A DNA stretch of 64,000 bases. It comes from Nocardioides renjunii. GTDB taxonomy: Bacteria; Actinomycetota; Actinomycetes; Propionibacteriales; Nocardioidaceae. This document shows positions 38,842-47,754 of the stretch, piece by piece. Both the position numbers and the translations under genes were made by a program. Location of the stretch: the NCBI RefSeq assembly GCF_034661175.1, contig NZ_CP141058.1:930001-994000 (forward strand), given 5' to 3'. The notes beneath the pieces were generated by a model. It was not told where the DNA came from and searched no databases. It saw nothing but the letters and a program-made list of their open reading frames with translations. Every line of letters begins with the position of its first letter. Position 1 is the first letter of the stretch.

Positions 38842-40071
38842 GTGAGCCCGCAGCGGCGCTCGGGCCTCGGCACCAACCAGGAGGCCATCCGGCGCCACAA
38901 CCTCGGCACGGTGCTGCGGCACGTCCACGGCGCCGGCCAGATCTCGCGGGCCGAGCTCACCAGCCGCACCGGTCTCAACCGCAGCACCATCGCGGGGCTG
39001 GTCGGCGAGCTGGAGTCGCTGGGGCTGTCCGAGCGGACCTCGCCCGTGGAGGGCGTACGCCAGGGCGCGGGTCGCCCCTCCGCGGGTGTCCGGATCGCCG
39101 CCGACGGGCCCTACGTCATCGCGGTGGACCTGGGCGTGGACCGGGCCGTCGTGGCCCGCACCGGGCTCGGCGGCCGGGTCCTGCAGCGGGCCCACGCCGC
39201 GGTCGACAGCGACGGCGAGGCGTGGCAGGTCGGCGCTGCGGTGGCGGCGCTGATCCGCACCGTCGTCGAGGACGCGCCGGCCTCGGCGCCGCTCGTCGGG
39301 ATCGGCATCAGCGTGCCGGGCCTGGTGCGGCGCAGCGACGGGCTGATCCGGCTCGCCCCCAACCTGGAGTGGCACGACGTGTCCTTCGGGGGCATCGTGC
39401 TGGCCGCCCTGGGCCTCGACGTCCCGGTCTGCCTCGCCAACGACGCCGACCTGGGTGCCCTCGCCGAGCACACCCGCGGCGCCGGGGTCGGCACCGGCGA
39501 GCTGATCTACGTCTCCGGCAACGTCGGCGTCGGCGCCGGGATCATCACCGGCGGGCAACGCCTCGAGGGCGCGGGCGGCTACGCCGGCGAGGTCGGCCAC
39601 CTGCGGTTCAACCCCGACGGCCGCCCCTGCCACTGCGGCAGCCGCGGGTGCTGGGAGACCGAGGTCGGCGCGCACGCCATCGCCGCGGCGATCCAGTGCC
39701 CGCCGGACAAGGTGGCCCAACTCGACGAGGTGCTCGACGGCTTCGACACGCCGTCGGCCGCGCTGCGCTCCACCGGCACCGCCCTCGGGCAGGGCCTGGC
39801 GAGCCTGGTCAACATGTTCAACCCGCAGATGGTCGTCCTGGGCGGCTACTTCCGCTCGCTCTACCGGCTGGTGGCGGCGGAGGTCGACGCCGGGCTCGCC
39901 GACCGCGCCCTGCCCGCACCGCTCGAGTCGGTGACGCTCTCGCTCCCGGGCCTCGGCTCCGACTCGCCCCTGCTCGGCGCGGCGGAGATCGCCCTCGAGC
40001 CGTTGTTCACCGACCCGGTCGCCGCGCTCGGCACCGCCCTCGTCGACGTGCAGGGCCGGCTCGCCGGCTGA
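38842..40071 (+). CDS. ROK-family transcriptional regulator (ABC arm)
   Basis: 409 residues. Winged HTH at ~10-75 (HNLGTVLRHVHGAGQISRAELTSRTGLNRSTIAGLVGEL), then a ROK sugar-kinase-like domain with VDLGVDRAVVART and the zinc motif CHCGSRGCWE after GEVGHL. XylR/NagC-type repressors of this family release DNA on sugar binding. As last gene of the ABC operon it probably acts on the palindrome at 35445-35469. GTG start. The stop codon lies in a 25-bp tandem repeat. Confidence 0.9.
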   Translation: MSPQRRSGLGTNQEAIRRHNLGTVLRHVHGAGQISRAELTSRTGLNRSTIAGLVGELESLGLSERTSPVEGVRQGAGRPSAGVRIAADGPYVIAVDLGVDRAVVARTGLGGRVLQRAHAAVDSDGEAWQVGAAVAALIRTVVEDAPASAPLVGIGISVPGLVRRSDGLIRLAPNLEWHDVSFGGIVLAALGLDVPVCLANDADLGALAEHTRGAGVGTGELIYVSGNVGVGAGIITGGQRLEGAGGYAGEVGHLRFNPDGRPCHCGSRGCWETEVGAHAIAAAIQCPPDKVAQLDEVLDGFDTPSAALRSTGTALGQGLASLVNMFNPQMVVLGGYFRSLYRLVAAEVDAGLADRALPAPLESVTLSLPGLGSDSPLLGAAEIALEPLFTDPVAALGTALVDVQGRLAG

Positions 40072-40115
40072 CCCGCCGGGCCGACCCCGCGGCTGACCCG
40101 CCGGGCCGACCCCGC
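40066..40115 (+). repeat. 25-bp tandem duplication at the ROK stop codon
   Basis: Two exact 25-bp units, each with CTGACC; a partial third unit runs into the terminator stem. TGA therefore occurs at 40069, 40094 and 40119, one in each frame. Confidence 0.9.
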
Positions 40116-40136
40116 GGCTGACCCCTTGGGTCAGCC
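40116..40136. terminator. Bidirectional terminator hairpin
   Basis: GGCTGACCC, 3-nt loop, exact complement. It lies between two converging ROK genes and includes the TGA stop of the minus-strand gene. Confidence 0.75.
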
Positions 40137-41303
40137 GGGCAGCTCGGCGTCGCCCGCGAAGACGGCGTCGAAGGACTGCTCCGCAGCCCCGAGGGCCGCG
40201 GCCCGGATGCCGAGCGTGCTCGGTCGCAGGTCGGGGCGCACCTGCACCTCCGAGGCCAAGCGCTCGTCGAGCGTGCGCCGGGCGGGCTCGAGCACCAGGT
40301 CGCCCAGCGGGGCGAAGTAGCCGCCCATCACCACCACCTCGGGGTCGAGCACGCTGCTGAGCATGGCGATCCCCAGACCGACGTCGCGCCCCACCCGCTC
40401 CAGGACGGCGCGGACGCCGGCGTCGGTGCGTGCGCGCGCGGCCACCGACTCGGCCGTGCGCAGCGGGGTGTCGAGCTCCGGCATCCCGACGGCGGCCAGC
40501 ATCGCGTGGAGGCCGATGGACGCCTCCCAGCAGCCGCGGCGCCCGCACCCGCAGGGCGCGGTCGAGTCGCCGACCGGCATGTGGCCGACCTCGCCGGCGA
40601 AGCCGGCACCGCCGCGCATCACCTCGCCGTCCTGCACGATGCCGGCGCCGATGCCGACGGTCCCGGTGAGGTAGAGCGCGTGGGCGGCGCCCCGGGCAGC
40701 GCCGTGGTGCGACTCGGCGTACGCCGCGCAGTTGGCGTCGTTGCTCACCTGCACGCGCAAGCCCGGGAGCAGGCGGCCGAGGGCGTCGGCCAACCCGGCG
40801 CCCTCGACCGCGAGGTTGGGCGCCCACGCCACCGTCCGGTCGTCGCCCCGCACCAGCGCGGGCACGGCCAGGGTCGCGCCGACGGTCGGCCGCTCCAGCC
40901 CGGTGTGCCGGCGGACCACGTCGCGGGCGAGGTCGAGCAGCGCGGCACCGGTCGGGGCCGGCCGGACCTCGCTGTGGAGCACGTCGCCGGCCAGGTCGAC
41001 CACGACGGCCGAGACGTAGTCGACGTTGAGCTCGAGCCCGAGGGCCACGAAGCGGTCACCGCGCAGCCCCACCGGGCGGCCGGGGCGCCCACGCGCCCCG
41101 GACCGCGCGTCCTCCTCGGCCACCGCGCCCTTGGCCTCCAGGTCGGCGACGATGACGCCGACGGTCGCCTTGGCCAGCCCGGTGTGCTTGGCCAGCTCCG
41201 CGCGCGTCGCCGGACCGTGCCGGCGCAGCGCGCGGAGCACGGCTGCGGTGTTGTGCCGGCGCAGCCCCTCGGTGGCGCTGGCCTGACGGGTGGGCCCGCT
41301 CAG
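40131..41303 (-). CDS. ROK-family transcriptional regulator (xylAB arm)
   Basis: 390 residues if started at CTG 41303. HTH at ~10-70 ([39 protein letters not shown]), ROK domain with [26 protein letters not shown] and zinc motif [10 protein letters not shown]. The open frame has no ATG, GTG or TTG between the xylA stop and the HTH, except a GTG that would remove the first helix. CTG 41303 overlaps the xylA stop as CTGA, so a CTG start by translational coupling is my best reading. It is third in xylB-xylA-ROK and likely controls the palindrome upstream of xylB. Confidence 0.85.
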   Translation of the reverse strand: MSGPTRQASATEGLRRHNTAAVLRALRRHGPATRAELAKHTGLAKATVGVIVADLEAKGAVAEEDARSGARGRPGRPVGLRGDRFVALGLELNVDYVSAVVVDLAGDVLHSEVRPAPTGAALLDLARDVVRRHTGLERPTVGATLAVPALVRGDDRTVAWAPNLAVEGAGLADALGRLLPGLRVQVSNDANCAAYAESHHGAARGAAHALYLTGTVGIGAGIVQDGEVMRGGAGFAGEVGHMPVGDSTAPCGCGRRGCWEASIGLHAMLAAVGMPELDTPLRTAESVAARARTDAGVRAVLERVGRDVGLGIAMLSSVLDPEVVVMGGYFAPLGDLVLEPARRTLDERLASEVQVRPDLRPSTLGIRAAALGAAEQSFDAVFAGDAELPG

Positions 41304-42466
41304 CGGACGCCGTAGAGGTGCTCGAGCGCGAGCTGGTCGAGCAGCTCGAAGCCGCCGCCACGCGTGGCGAGGGCCTCGGGGTCCGCGAGCTCGGCGTCGA
41401 GCAGGCCCTTCCAGCCCTCGGCGGCGTCGACGGTCGGCACGGCGAGCTCGGTGACCTTCGCGGCCTCCAGCGCGGCCTGCACCTCGGGGTCGGCGCGGAA
41501 CGCCTTCACCTTCTCGCGCAGGATGAGGTAGTTGCGCATGTTGGCCTCGGCCGAGACCCACACGCCGTCCTCGTCCTCGGTGCGCGCCGGCTTGTAGTCG
41601 AAGTGCACCGGGCCGTCGTAGCCGCCCTCGAGGAGCGCGTCGACCACCCAGAAGGCGCCGCGCACGTTGCCCGCGCCGAAGCGGAGGTCCTGGTCGTACT
41701 TGGGACCGTTCTGGCCGTTGAGGTCGATGTGGAACAGCTTGCCGGCCCACATGGCCTGCGCGTAGCCGGCCGCGGCGTTCATGCCGGCCATCTCCTCGTG
41801 CCCGATCTCCGGGTTCACGCCGACGAGCTCGGGGCGCTCGAGGCGCTCGATGAACGCCAGCGCGTGGCCGATGGTCGGCAGCAGGATGTCGCCGCGCGGC
41901 TCGTTGGGCTTGGGCTCGATCGCGAAGCGGAGGTCGTAGCCCTGCTCGGTGACGTAGTCGCCCAGGAGGTCGAAGGCCTCCTTCATCCGGTCCAGCGCCA
42001 CGCGGGTGTCCTGCGAGGCGCCGTACTCGGCACCCTCGCGACCGCCCCAAGCGACGTAGGTCTTGGCGCCCAGCTCTGCGGCGAGGTCGACGTTGCGCAT
42101 CACCTTGCGCAGCGCGAAGCGGCGGATGTCGCGGTCGTTGTTGGTGAACCCGCCGGACTTGAAGACCGGGTGGCTGAAGAGGTTGGTCGTGGCCGTGGTG
42201 ACGACCAGGCCGGTGTCCTCGAGGCCCTTCTTGAAGCGGGCGATGATGCTGTCGCGGGTGGCGTCGTCGCTGCCGAAGGGGATGACGTCGTCGTCGTGGA
42301 AGTTCACGCCGTAGGCCCCGAGGGCGGCGAGCTTCTCGAGCGCGTGGACGGTGTCCATCGGCGGGCGGGTGGCGCCGCCGAAGGGGTCGACGCCCTGCCA
42401 GCCCACGGTCCAGAGGCCGAAGGAGAACTTGTCCTCGGGGGTCGGGGTGGGGATCTGCGTGCTCAT
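41300..42466 (-). CDS. xylA: Xylose isomerase
   Basis: 388 residues, the actinobacterial class I length. Converts D-xylose to D-xylulose (and D-glucose to D-fructose) with two divalent metals. [11 protein letters not shown] and VNFHDDD with catalytic H57, [16 protein letters not shown] with metal-binding Glu and the active-site Lys, [11 protein letters not shown] and [16 protein letters not shown] are all intact. AAAGG precedes the ATG, 10 nt after the xylB stop. Confidence 0.97.
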   Translation of the reverse strand: MSTQIPTPTPEDKFSFGLWTVGWQGVDPFGGATRPPMDTVHALEKLAALGAYGVNFHDDDVIPFGSDDATRDSIIARFKKGLEDTGLVVTTATTNLFSHPVFKSGGFTNNDRDIRRFALRKVMRNVDLAAELGAKTYVAWGGREGAEYGASQDTRVALDRMKEAFDLLGDYVTEQGYDLRFAIEPKPNEPRGDILLPTIGHALAFIERLERPELVGVNPEIGHEEMAGMNAAAGYAQAMWAGKLFHIDLNGQNGPKYDQDLRFGAGNVRGAFWVVDALLEGGYDGPVHFDYKPARTEDEDGVWVSAEANMRNYLILREKVKAFRADPEVQAALEAAKVTELAVPTVDAAEGWKGLLDAELADPEALATRGGGFELLDQLALEHLYGVR

Positions 42467-42476
42467 GGGATGCCTT

Positions 42477-43862
42477 TCAGTCGGTCCAGGGGGTGGTGCG
42501 GTCGCGCAGGTCGGCGTAGGCCTCGCGCACGTGCGGGGTGGGCTCGGCCTCGAGGACCGTGGTGCCGGGCGCCGGCCACTGCGGCGGCTCGGCGGTGCCG
42601 GCCAGCGCCCAGGCGGCCTGCCGCGCGGCGCCGAGGGCGACGTACTCGCCGGGGGGCGGGAGGGTGACGGCCGTGCCGAGGACGGCCGGCGCGAGCGCGC
42701 GGACGGCCTCGCTCCGGGTGGCGCCGCCGACCACGAGCAGGCGCCGCGGTGGCTGGCCGGTGGCCGCCACCAGCCGGTCGACTGCTTCGGCGAGCGAGCA
42801 GAGCAGGCCCTCGTACGCCGCCCGCGCGAGGTCGGCGCGGGTCGTGGCGGGGGTCAGCCCGGTCCACGTGCCGACGGCGTCGGGCCGGTTGGGGGTGCGC
42901 TCGCCGCCGTAGTAGGGGAGCAGGGTCACCCCGCCGGCGCCGGGTGCGGACTCCAGCGCCAGGGCGGCGAGGCCGTCGTGGTCGACGCCGAGCCACCGGG
43001 CCTGCAGGTCGAGGATGCCCGCGGCGTTCATCGTGGTGACCATCGGCAAGAAGCCGCCGCTCGCGTCGGCGAAGCCGGTCACCGTCCCGGTGCCGTCGGC
43101 CACGGCCGTCGCGCTCACCGTGGACGCCACTCCGGACGTCCCGATGGAGACGAGGACGTCGCCGGGGGCCAGCGCCATCCCGAGCGCGGCGCCCATGTTG
43201 TCGCCGGTGCCCCCGGCGACGAGCGCGCCACCGGACGTCTCGGCGGCGAACGTGCCCGGCGCGACGACGCGCGGGAGGACGGCGTCGTGGCCGAGCGCCT
43301 GCTCGAGGAGGTCGTGGCGCCAGGAGCCGGCGGTCGCGAAGTAGCCCGTGCCCGACGCGTCGCCGCGGTCGGTGAACGGCTCGGTCCCGGGGGCGCTGAG
43401 GTGGCGTGACACGAAGTCGTGGGGGAGCAGGACGCTGCGCACCCTGGCGGCCCGGTCCGGCTCGTGGTCGCACAGCCAGCGCAGCTTGGTGGAGGTGAAG
43501 GAGGCGACGAGCACGCTGCCGATCGCGTCGGCGCAGGCCTGCGGACCACCCATCTCGGCGATCAGGTCGCGCGCGGCGGAGGCCGAGCGGGTGTCGTTCC
43601 ACAGCAGCGCGTCACGGACCGGGGCGCCGGTCTCGTCGAGGGCGACCATGCCGTGCTGCTGCCCGGCGACCGCGACGGCGGAGGCCTGCTCGAGCAGCCC
43701 CTCGGTCGCGGTGTCGACGGCGCGCAGCCAGGCGGCGGGGTCGACCTCGGTGCCGGGCGGGTGGGGCGCGGTCCGCTTGGCGACGACGGTGCCGTCGTCG
43801 GCGTCGACGAGCAGCGCCTTGGTCGACTGGGTCGAGGAGTCGATGCCGAGGACGAGGGTCAC
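42477..43862 (-). CDS. xylB: Xylulokinase
   Basis: 461 residues of the FGGY kinase family. Phosphorylates D-xylulose to xylulose 5-phosphate for the pentose phosphate pathway. [18 protein letters not shown] is the N-terminal phosphate motif, [13 protein letters not shown] and [10 protein letters not shown] carry substrate residues, and [22 protein letters not shown] is the C-terminal FGGY signature. I use GTG 43862; the upstream extension to 44036 is not similar to the family. A palindrome at 43870-43892 sits directly before the start. Confidence 0.95.
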   Translation of the reverse strand: MTLVLGIDSSTQSTKALLVDADDGTVVAKRTAPHPPGTEVDPAAWLRAVDTATEGLLEQASAVAVAGQQHGMVALDETGAPVRDALLWNDTRSASAARDLIAEMGGPQACADAIGSVLVASFTSTKLRWLCDHEPDRAARVRSVLLPHDFVSRHLSAPGTEPFTDRGDASGTGYFATAGSWRHDLLEQALGHDAVLPRVVAPGTFAAETSGGALVAGGTGDNMGAALGMALAPGDVLVSIGTSGVASTVSATAVADGTGTVTGFADASGGFLPMVTTMNAAGILDLQARWLGVDHDGLAALALESAPGAGGVTLLPYYGGERTPNRPDAVGTWTGLTPATTRADLARAAYEGLLCSLAEAVDRLVAATGQPPRRLLVVGGATRSEAVRALAPAVLGTAVTLPPPGEYVALGAARQAAWALAGTAEPPQWPAPGTTVLEAEPTPHVREAYADLRDRTTPWTD

Positions 43863-43869
43863 CCCGCTA

Positions 43870-43892
43870 TTAAGTACGAGTCTCGAACTAAA
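43870..43892. promoter_or_regulatory. Palindromic operator upstream of xylB
   Basis: 23 bp centred on 43881: TTAAGTACGAG, T, CTCGAACTAAA; 9 of 11 positions are symmetric. It starts 8 nt from the xylB GTG, as expected for a repressor site overlapping the transcription start. It differs from the ABC-operon palindrome. Confidence 0.75.
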
Positions 43893-43953
43893 GTCAACAG
43901 GTCCGGCACAGGTCGTGCGCGCCGCGGGTGCCACGGCGCGGTCCGTCATGTCA

Positions 43954-43959
43954 TAACCT
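43954..43959 (+). promoter_or_regulatory. Leaderless-type -10 (TAACCT)
   Basis: TAACCT ends 7 nt before ATG 43967. The xylB palindrome lies ~62-84 bp upstream, so the divergent genes could be co-regulated. Confidence 0.5.
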
Positions 43960-43966
43960 CGACCCG

Positions 43967-44662
43967 ATGCTCCGCGCCCGCCTCCCACTCGCCGCCCTCG
44001 CGCTCCTCGCCGCACCGCTGCTGTCCGCGTGCGCAAGCGACGAGCCGACCGTCGCCCTGCTGGTCGCCGACGGCACCGACTCCTCGTCGCGCGCGGTCGA
44101 CGTCGAGGCGTTCACCGACCGGGTCGAGGCGACCTGTGACGAGTGTCGGGTCGAGGTCTACGACGCCGAGGGAGACGCGGCCACCCAGAAGAGCCAGGTC
44201 CGCCAGGCCGCGGCGACCTCCGCCGACGTCGTCGTGGTGGTGCCGGTCGACCCCGACGACCTCGGCACCCTCACCGGGGGCGAGCTGCCCGTGGTCTCGC
44301 TCGGTGAGCTGGTGCCGGGCTCCGACCGCTTCGTCGGCCTCGAGGGCGGCGCCGTGCCCACCCAGTCCGGCACGGACCTCGAGGCCGCGCGCGACGTGCT
44401 GCTCGGCGAGGAGCGGTCGATGACCTACGTCCCGACCCGGGCGATGAGCGAGCAGGCGGCCGACATCGCAGTGTCCTACCTCGCGGGGGACCCCGCCACG
44501 GGCGGCGAGGACGTCGACGGGGTCGAGTCGTGGCTGCACCGCGACCAGGACGTGACCGTGGACAGCCTCACCTCGGTGCTCGTCGCCCAGGGCGTGCTCA
44601 CCCTCGACGACCTGTGCAGCGGCGCCACCGAGAAGCGGTGCACGAGGCTGGGCCTGAGATGA
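43967..44662 (+). CDS. Shortened sugar-binding-protein-like lipoprotein
   Basis: 231 residues. Lipoprotein signal ending LLSAC (Cys ~22). The first ~110 mature residues follow the N-terminal lobe of the binding protein at 35528 (YDAEGDAATQKSQVRQAA beside QNAEGDAERMTQIADTM), and the last ~85 follow its C-terminus (SMTYVPTRAMSEQAADIAVSYLAG beside CMTVYKSATQEAGALADVAIALATG; both end with D-L-C regions). About 130 residues of the middle are missing, which would remove much of the second lobe. It may be a decayed copy or a truncated sensor. It is divergent from xylB. Confidence 0.75.
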   Translation: MLRARLPLAALALLAAPLLSACASDEPTVALLVADGTDSSSRAVDVEAFTDRVEATCDECRVEVYDAEGDAATQKSQVRQAAATSADVVVVVPVDPDDLGTLTGGELPVVSLGELVPGSDRFVGLEGGAVPTQSGTDLEAARDVLLGEERSMTYVPTRAMSEQAADIAVSYLAGDPATGGEDVDGVESWLHRDQDVTVDSLTSVLVAQGVLTLDDLCSGATEKRCTRLGLR

Positions 44663-44693
44663 CGAGCCTGGGATGACGAGCCTGAGATGATGG
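44653..44693 (+). repeat. 14-bp tandem repeat at a stop codon
   Basis: Units CCTGAGATGACGAG (44653), CCTGGGATGACGAG (44667) and a partial third (44681). The gene stop TGA is at 44660; copies at 44674 and 44688 fall in the other two frames. Confidence 0.88.
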
Positions 44694-44694
44694 T
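44689..44694 (+). promoter_or_regulatory. Possible -10 (GATGGT) of map
   Basis: GATGGT ends 6 nt before the map ATG. It lies at the end of the third copy of the 14-bp repeat. Confidence 0.35.
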
Positions 44695-44700
44695 GCCGCG

Positions 44701-45474
44701 ATGATCGAGATCCTCACCCCCGCCCAGGTCGACCGAGCGCGCAGGACCGGCGCCCTCGTCGCCGACATCCTCCAGTCGCTCAAGCAGCGCAGCACGGTCG
44801 GCACCAACCTCCTCGACCTCGACCGCTGGACCGCGGAGATGATCCGCGAGGCCGGCGCCGAGTCCTGCTACGTCGACTACGCGCCGTCCTTCGGTCGCGG
44901 ACCGTTCGGCCACTACGTCTGCACGGCGGTCAACGACGCGGTCCTCCACGGCCGCCCGCGCGACCAGCGCCTGCGTGACGGCGACCTGCTGACCCTCGAC
45001 CTCGCCGTGCGGCTCGACGGTGTCGCCGCCGACTCCGCGATCAGCTTCGTGGTGGGGGACAGCCGCCCCGCCGGGGCCTCGGACCTGATCGAGGTCACCC
45101 AGGTGGCGCTGGCCGCCGGCATCGCCGCGGCCGGGCCGGGCGCCCGCATCGGGGACCTGTCGCACGCCATCGGCTCGGTGCTCGGCGGCGCCGGCTATCC
45201 CATCAACATGCAGTTCGGCGGCCACGGCATCGGTACGACGATGCACCAGGACCCGCACGTGTCCAACGACGGACGACCCGGCCGGGGCTACCAGCTCCGA
45301 CCGGGCCTGCTGCTCGCGCTCGAGCCGTGGGTGATGGCCGACACCGACGTCCTCGTCACCGACGAGGACGGCTGGACGCTGCGCAGCGAGACCGGCTGCC
45401 TCACCGCGCACAGCGAGCACACCATCGCGATCACCGACGACGGCGCCGAGATCCTCACGCTGCCCAGCAGCTGA
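44701..45474 (+). CDS. map: Type I methionine aminopeptidase
   Basis: 257 residues. Removes the initiator Met from nascent proteins. All five metal ligands of the pita-bread fold are visible: Asp in LTLDLAVRL and in ADSAISF, His in GHGIGTTMHQDP, Glu in LALEPWVM and Glu in SEHTIAI. No SH3 or zinc-finger extension. It is probably one of several paralogues in such genomes. It converges with the MMPL gene, 19 nt between them. Confidence 0.93.
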   Translation: MIEILTPAQVDRARRTGALVADILQSLKQRSTVGTNLLDLDRWTAEMIREAGAESCYVDYAPSFGRGPFGHYVCTAVNDAVLHGRPRDQRLRDGDLLTLDLAVRLDGVAADSAISFVVGDSRPAGASDLIEVTQVALAAGIAAAGPGARIGDLSHAIGSVLGGAGYPINMQFGGHGIGTTMHQDPHVSNDGRPGRGYQLRPGLLLALEPWVMADTDVLVTDEDGWTLRSETGCLTAHSEHTIAITDDGAEILTLPSS

Positions 45475-45493
45475 TCCCGGCGCCGACGGGCGG

Positions 45494-47644
45494 TCAGTGC
45501 ACCGTCTCCAGGGGCCGTTCGGCCTCGGCCTGGGTGAGGGGCGCGTCCTCCGCGTCGAGCTTGCTGGGCCACCACATCTTGCCGCCCAGGTCGAGGTTGA
45601 GCGCGGTGACCAGCACCGACCGCACGACGAGGGTGTCGAGCATGACCCCCAACGCGACGGCCACGCCCAGCTCGGCCAGGAAGACCAGCGGCAGCGAGCC
45701 GAGGACGAGGAACGTCGCGGCCAGCACGATGCCCGCCGAGGTGATCACGCCTCCGGTGGAGGCGAGGGCGATGAGCGAGCCCCTGCGGGTGCCGTGGGTC
45801 GCCGTCTCCTCCCTGACCCGGGTCATCAGGAAGATGTTGTAGTCGATCCCCAGCGCCACCAGGAAAACGAAGGCGAAGAGCGGGAACCCCGGATCGGACC
45901 CGGCGAAGCCGAAGACGTACTCGAACAGCAGCGCGGAGATCCCCAGCGCGGCGCCGAAGGACAGCACCACGGTGGCCATCAGGATCACCGGCGCCACGAT
46001 CGAGCGCAGCAGCCCGATGAGGATCAGCAGCACCACCAGCAGCACCAGGGGCATGATCACCCAGCTGTCCCGCTCGGAGGCGATCTTGGTGTCGAGGTAG
46101 AACGCCGAGCCGCCGCCGACCAGTGCGTCGGCTCCGTCGACGTCGTGGGCCGCGTCGCGCGAGTCCTCGACGATGCCGGCGGCCGTGCTGGAGGAGATGT
46201 CGGCGTTGATGGTGGCCTCGAACCAGGACCGGCCGTCGGCCAGCGGCTGGACCTCGCCGGGCTCGCCGAGCCCGTCGATGCCCTCCAGGGACGCGATCAC
46301 GTCCGAGGCCGCGTCGGTGTTGGTCACGACCTGGAGGGTGTTGGAGTTGTCGGCCAGGCCGTGGTCGGTGAGCAGCCGCTGGCCCTTGATGGAGTCGAAC
46401 TCCTGCGTGTAGGTGTCCTCGGTCGACAGGCCGGAGGCGTCGAGCCGGAACAGGCCCAGGCAGGCGAGCAGCAGCAGGCCGGTCGTGGTGACCCAGACCC
46501 GGCGCGGGCGGTGGCTGATGGCCCGGCCGACCCGCGCCCAGATGCCGCTGGAGGTGGGCTCGGGGCTGCCGAAGGCCGGCCGCTTGGGCCAGAACACCCA
46601 GCGCCCGCAGATGACCAGCAGGGCCGGCAGGAGGGTGACCATGACGAGGAACGTCACCGCGACGCCGATGGCGTTGACCGGTCCCAGGCCCGCCGTCGAG
46701 TTCAGCTCGGCGAAGGACAGGCACAGCATCCCGACCGCCACGGTGGCGGCGCTGGCGAAGATCGCGGGCGCGGCACGGTGCAGCGCGAAGGCCATCGCCT
46801 CGTGCCGGTCGGCGTGGCGGCGCAGCTCCTCGCGGTAGCGGGCGACCAGCAGCAGGGCGTAGTCGGTCCCGGCGCCGATCACCAGGATGCTCAGGATCGC
46901 CTGGCTCTGGCCGTTGACGGTCAGCCCGGCGTACTTGGCGAGCAGGTAGACGAGCCCGGTCGCGATCGTGTTGGCCACGACCGCGCAGATGATCGGGAGC
47001 AGCCACAGGACCGGGCTGCGGTAGGTGAAGAGCAGGATCACGATCACCACGGCCAGCGTGGCGAGGATGAGGTTGGTGTCGATGCCCTCGAAGGCCGCGG
47101 CGGAGTCGGCCGCCTGGCCGCCGTAGCCGGCCAGGTGCACGTCGCCGCCGTCGATCTCGGCGATGCCCCGGATCTCCTCCGCGGCGTCCGGGATCGCGTT
47201 CCAGCCGTCGTCACCGAAGTTGAGGACGAAGTAGAGGTAGGCGACCTCGCCGTCCTCGGCCACGAGCGTGGGCACCGGCGCGCCCTGGGCGGCCGCCTGC
47301 TCGGCGGCGGCGGGGGTCAGGACACCGGTGTCGGTCACGCCCTCGAGGCCGGCGATCTCCTCGCCGTGCGACTCCATGGCGGCGAGGTCGTCCTCGGTCA
47401 GGCCACCGTCGCGGTGGTAGACCACGAGCGTCGGGATGTCGTTGGGGTCGACGGACTCGGACAGCTCGTCGAGCACCTTGGTGGACTCCGCCGACGCCGG
47501 CAGCCACGAGGACGCCTCGTTGTTCTGCACCGAGGTGAGCTTGGTCGAGAACACCCCCATGATGGCCGTGATGGCCAGCACGGCGGCGAGGACGATCCAC
47601 TTCGTGACGGGGCCGGTCAGTGACCCGGCGATCTGACGGTGCAT
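45494..47644 (-). CDS. MMPL family RND-type transporter
   Basis: 717 residues with two repeats, each a periplasmic domain followed by a helical bundle; about 12 helices in all. TLAVVIVILLFTYRSPVLWLLPIICAVVANTI and GAGTDYALLLVARYREELRR, repeated as GIDYNIFLMTRVREET, are the MMPL signatures with the proton-relay Asp-Tyr pair. Exports lipids or hydrophobic compounds in relatives; substrate here unknown. ATG 47644 places a short cytoplasmic start before helix 1; the ORF could extend to 47680. Confidence 0.9.
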   Translation of the reverse strand: MHRQIAGSLTGPVTKWIVLAAVLAITAIMGVFSTKLTSVQNNEASSWLPASAESTKVLDELSESVDPNDIPTLVVYHRDGGLTEDDLAAMESHGEEIAGLEGVTDTGVLTPAAAEQAAAQGAPVPTLVAEDGEVAYLYFVLNFGDDGWNAIPDAAEEIRGIAEIDGGDVHLAGYGGQAADSAAAFEGIDTNLILATLAVVIVILLFTYRSPVLWLLPIICAVVANTIATGLVYLLAKYAGLTVNGQSQAILSILVIGAGTDYALLLVARYREELRRHADRHEAMAFALHRAAPAIFASAATVAVGMLCLSFAELNSTAGLGPVNAIGVAVTFLVMVTLLPALLVICGRWVFWPKRPAFGSPEPTSSGIWARVGRAISHRPRRVWVTTTGLLLLACLGLFRLDASGLSTEDTYTQEFDSIKGQRLLTDHGLADNSNTLQVVTNTDAASDVIASLEGIDGLGEPGEVQPLADGRSWFEATINADISSSTAAGIVEDSRDAAHDVDGADALVGGGSAFYLDTKIASERDSWVIMPLVLLVVLLILIGLLRSIVAPVILMATVVLSFGAALGISALLFEYVFGFAGSDPGFPLFAFVFLVALGIDYNIFLMTRVREETATHGTRRGSLIALASTGGVITSAGIVLAATFLVLGSLPLVFLAELGVAVALGVMLDTLVVRSVLVTALNLDLGGKMWWPSKLDAEDAPLTQAEAERPLETVH

Positions 47645-47706
47645 GCGTCCAGTGGAGCAGCCCCGCCGGGTCGCCCGCATCGGTAAAAACCCTGAGGTCT
47701 AGACAG

Positions 47707-47752
47707 GGTCACTCGTCCGGCACGGACCCGGTCACTCGTCCGCCACGGACCG
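47707..47752 (-). repeat. 23-bp tandem duplication at a stop codon
   Basis: Two 23-bp units (47707 and 47730) and the start of a third that contains the gene stop. On the minus strand TGA recurs at 47757-47755, 47734-47732 and 47711-47709, one in each frame. Confidence 0.88.
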
Positions 47753-47754
47753 GG

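Noticed and set aside
37534-40827. 1097-residue minus-strand open frame
   Set aside because: It lies antisense to the permease and ROK genes, is made of low-complexity Arg/Gly/Asp/Ala text and shows no domain. High GC makes long antisense frames common.
45497-47623. 708-residue plus-strand open frame
   Set aside because: Antisense to the MMPL transporter; the Gly/Arg/Gln/Asp-rich sequence mirrors membrane-helix codons.
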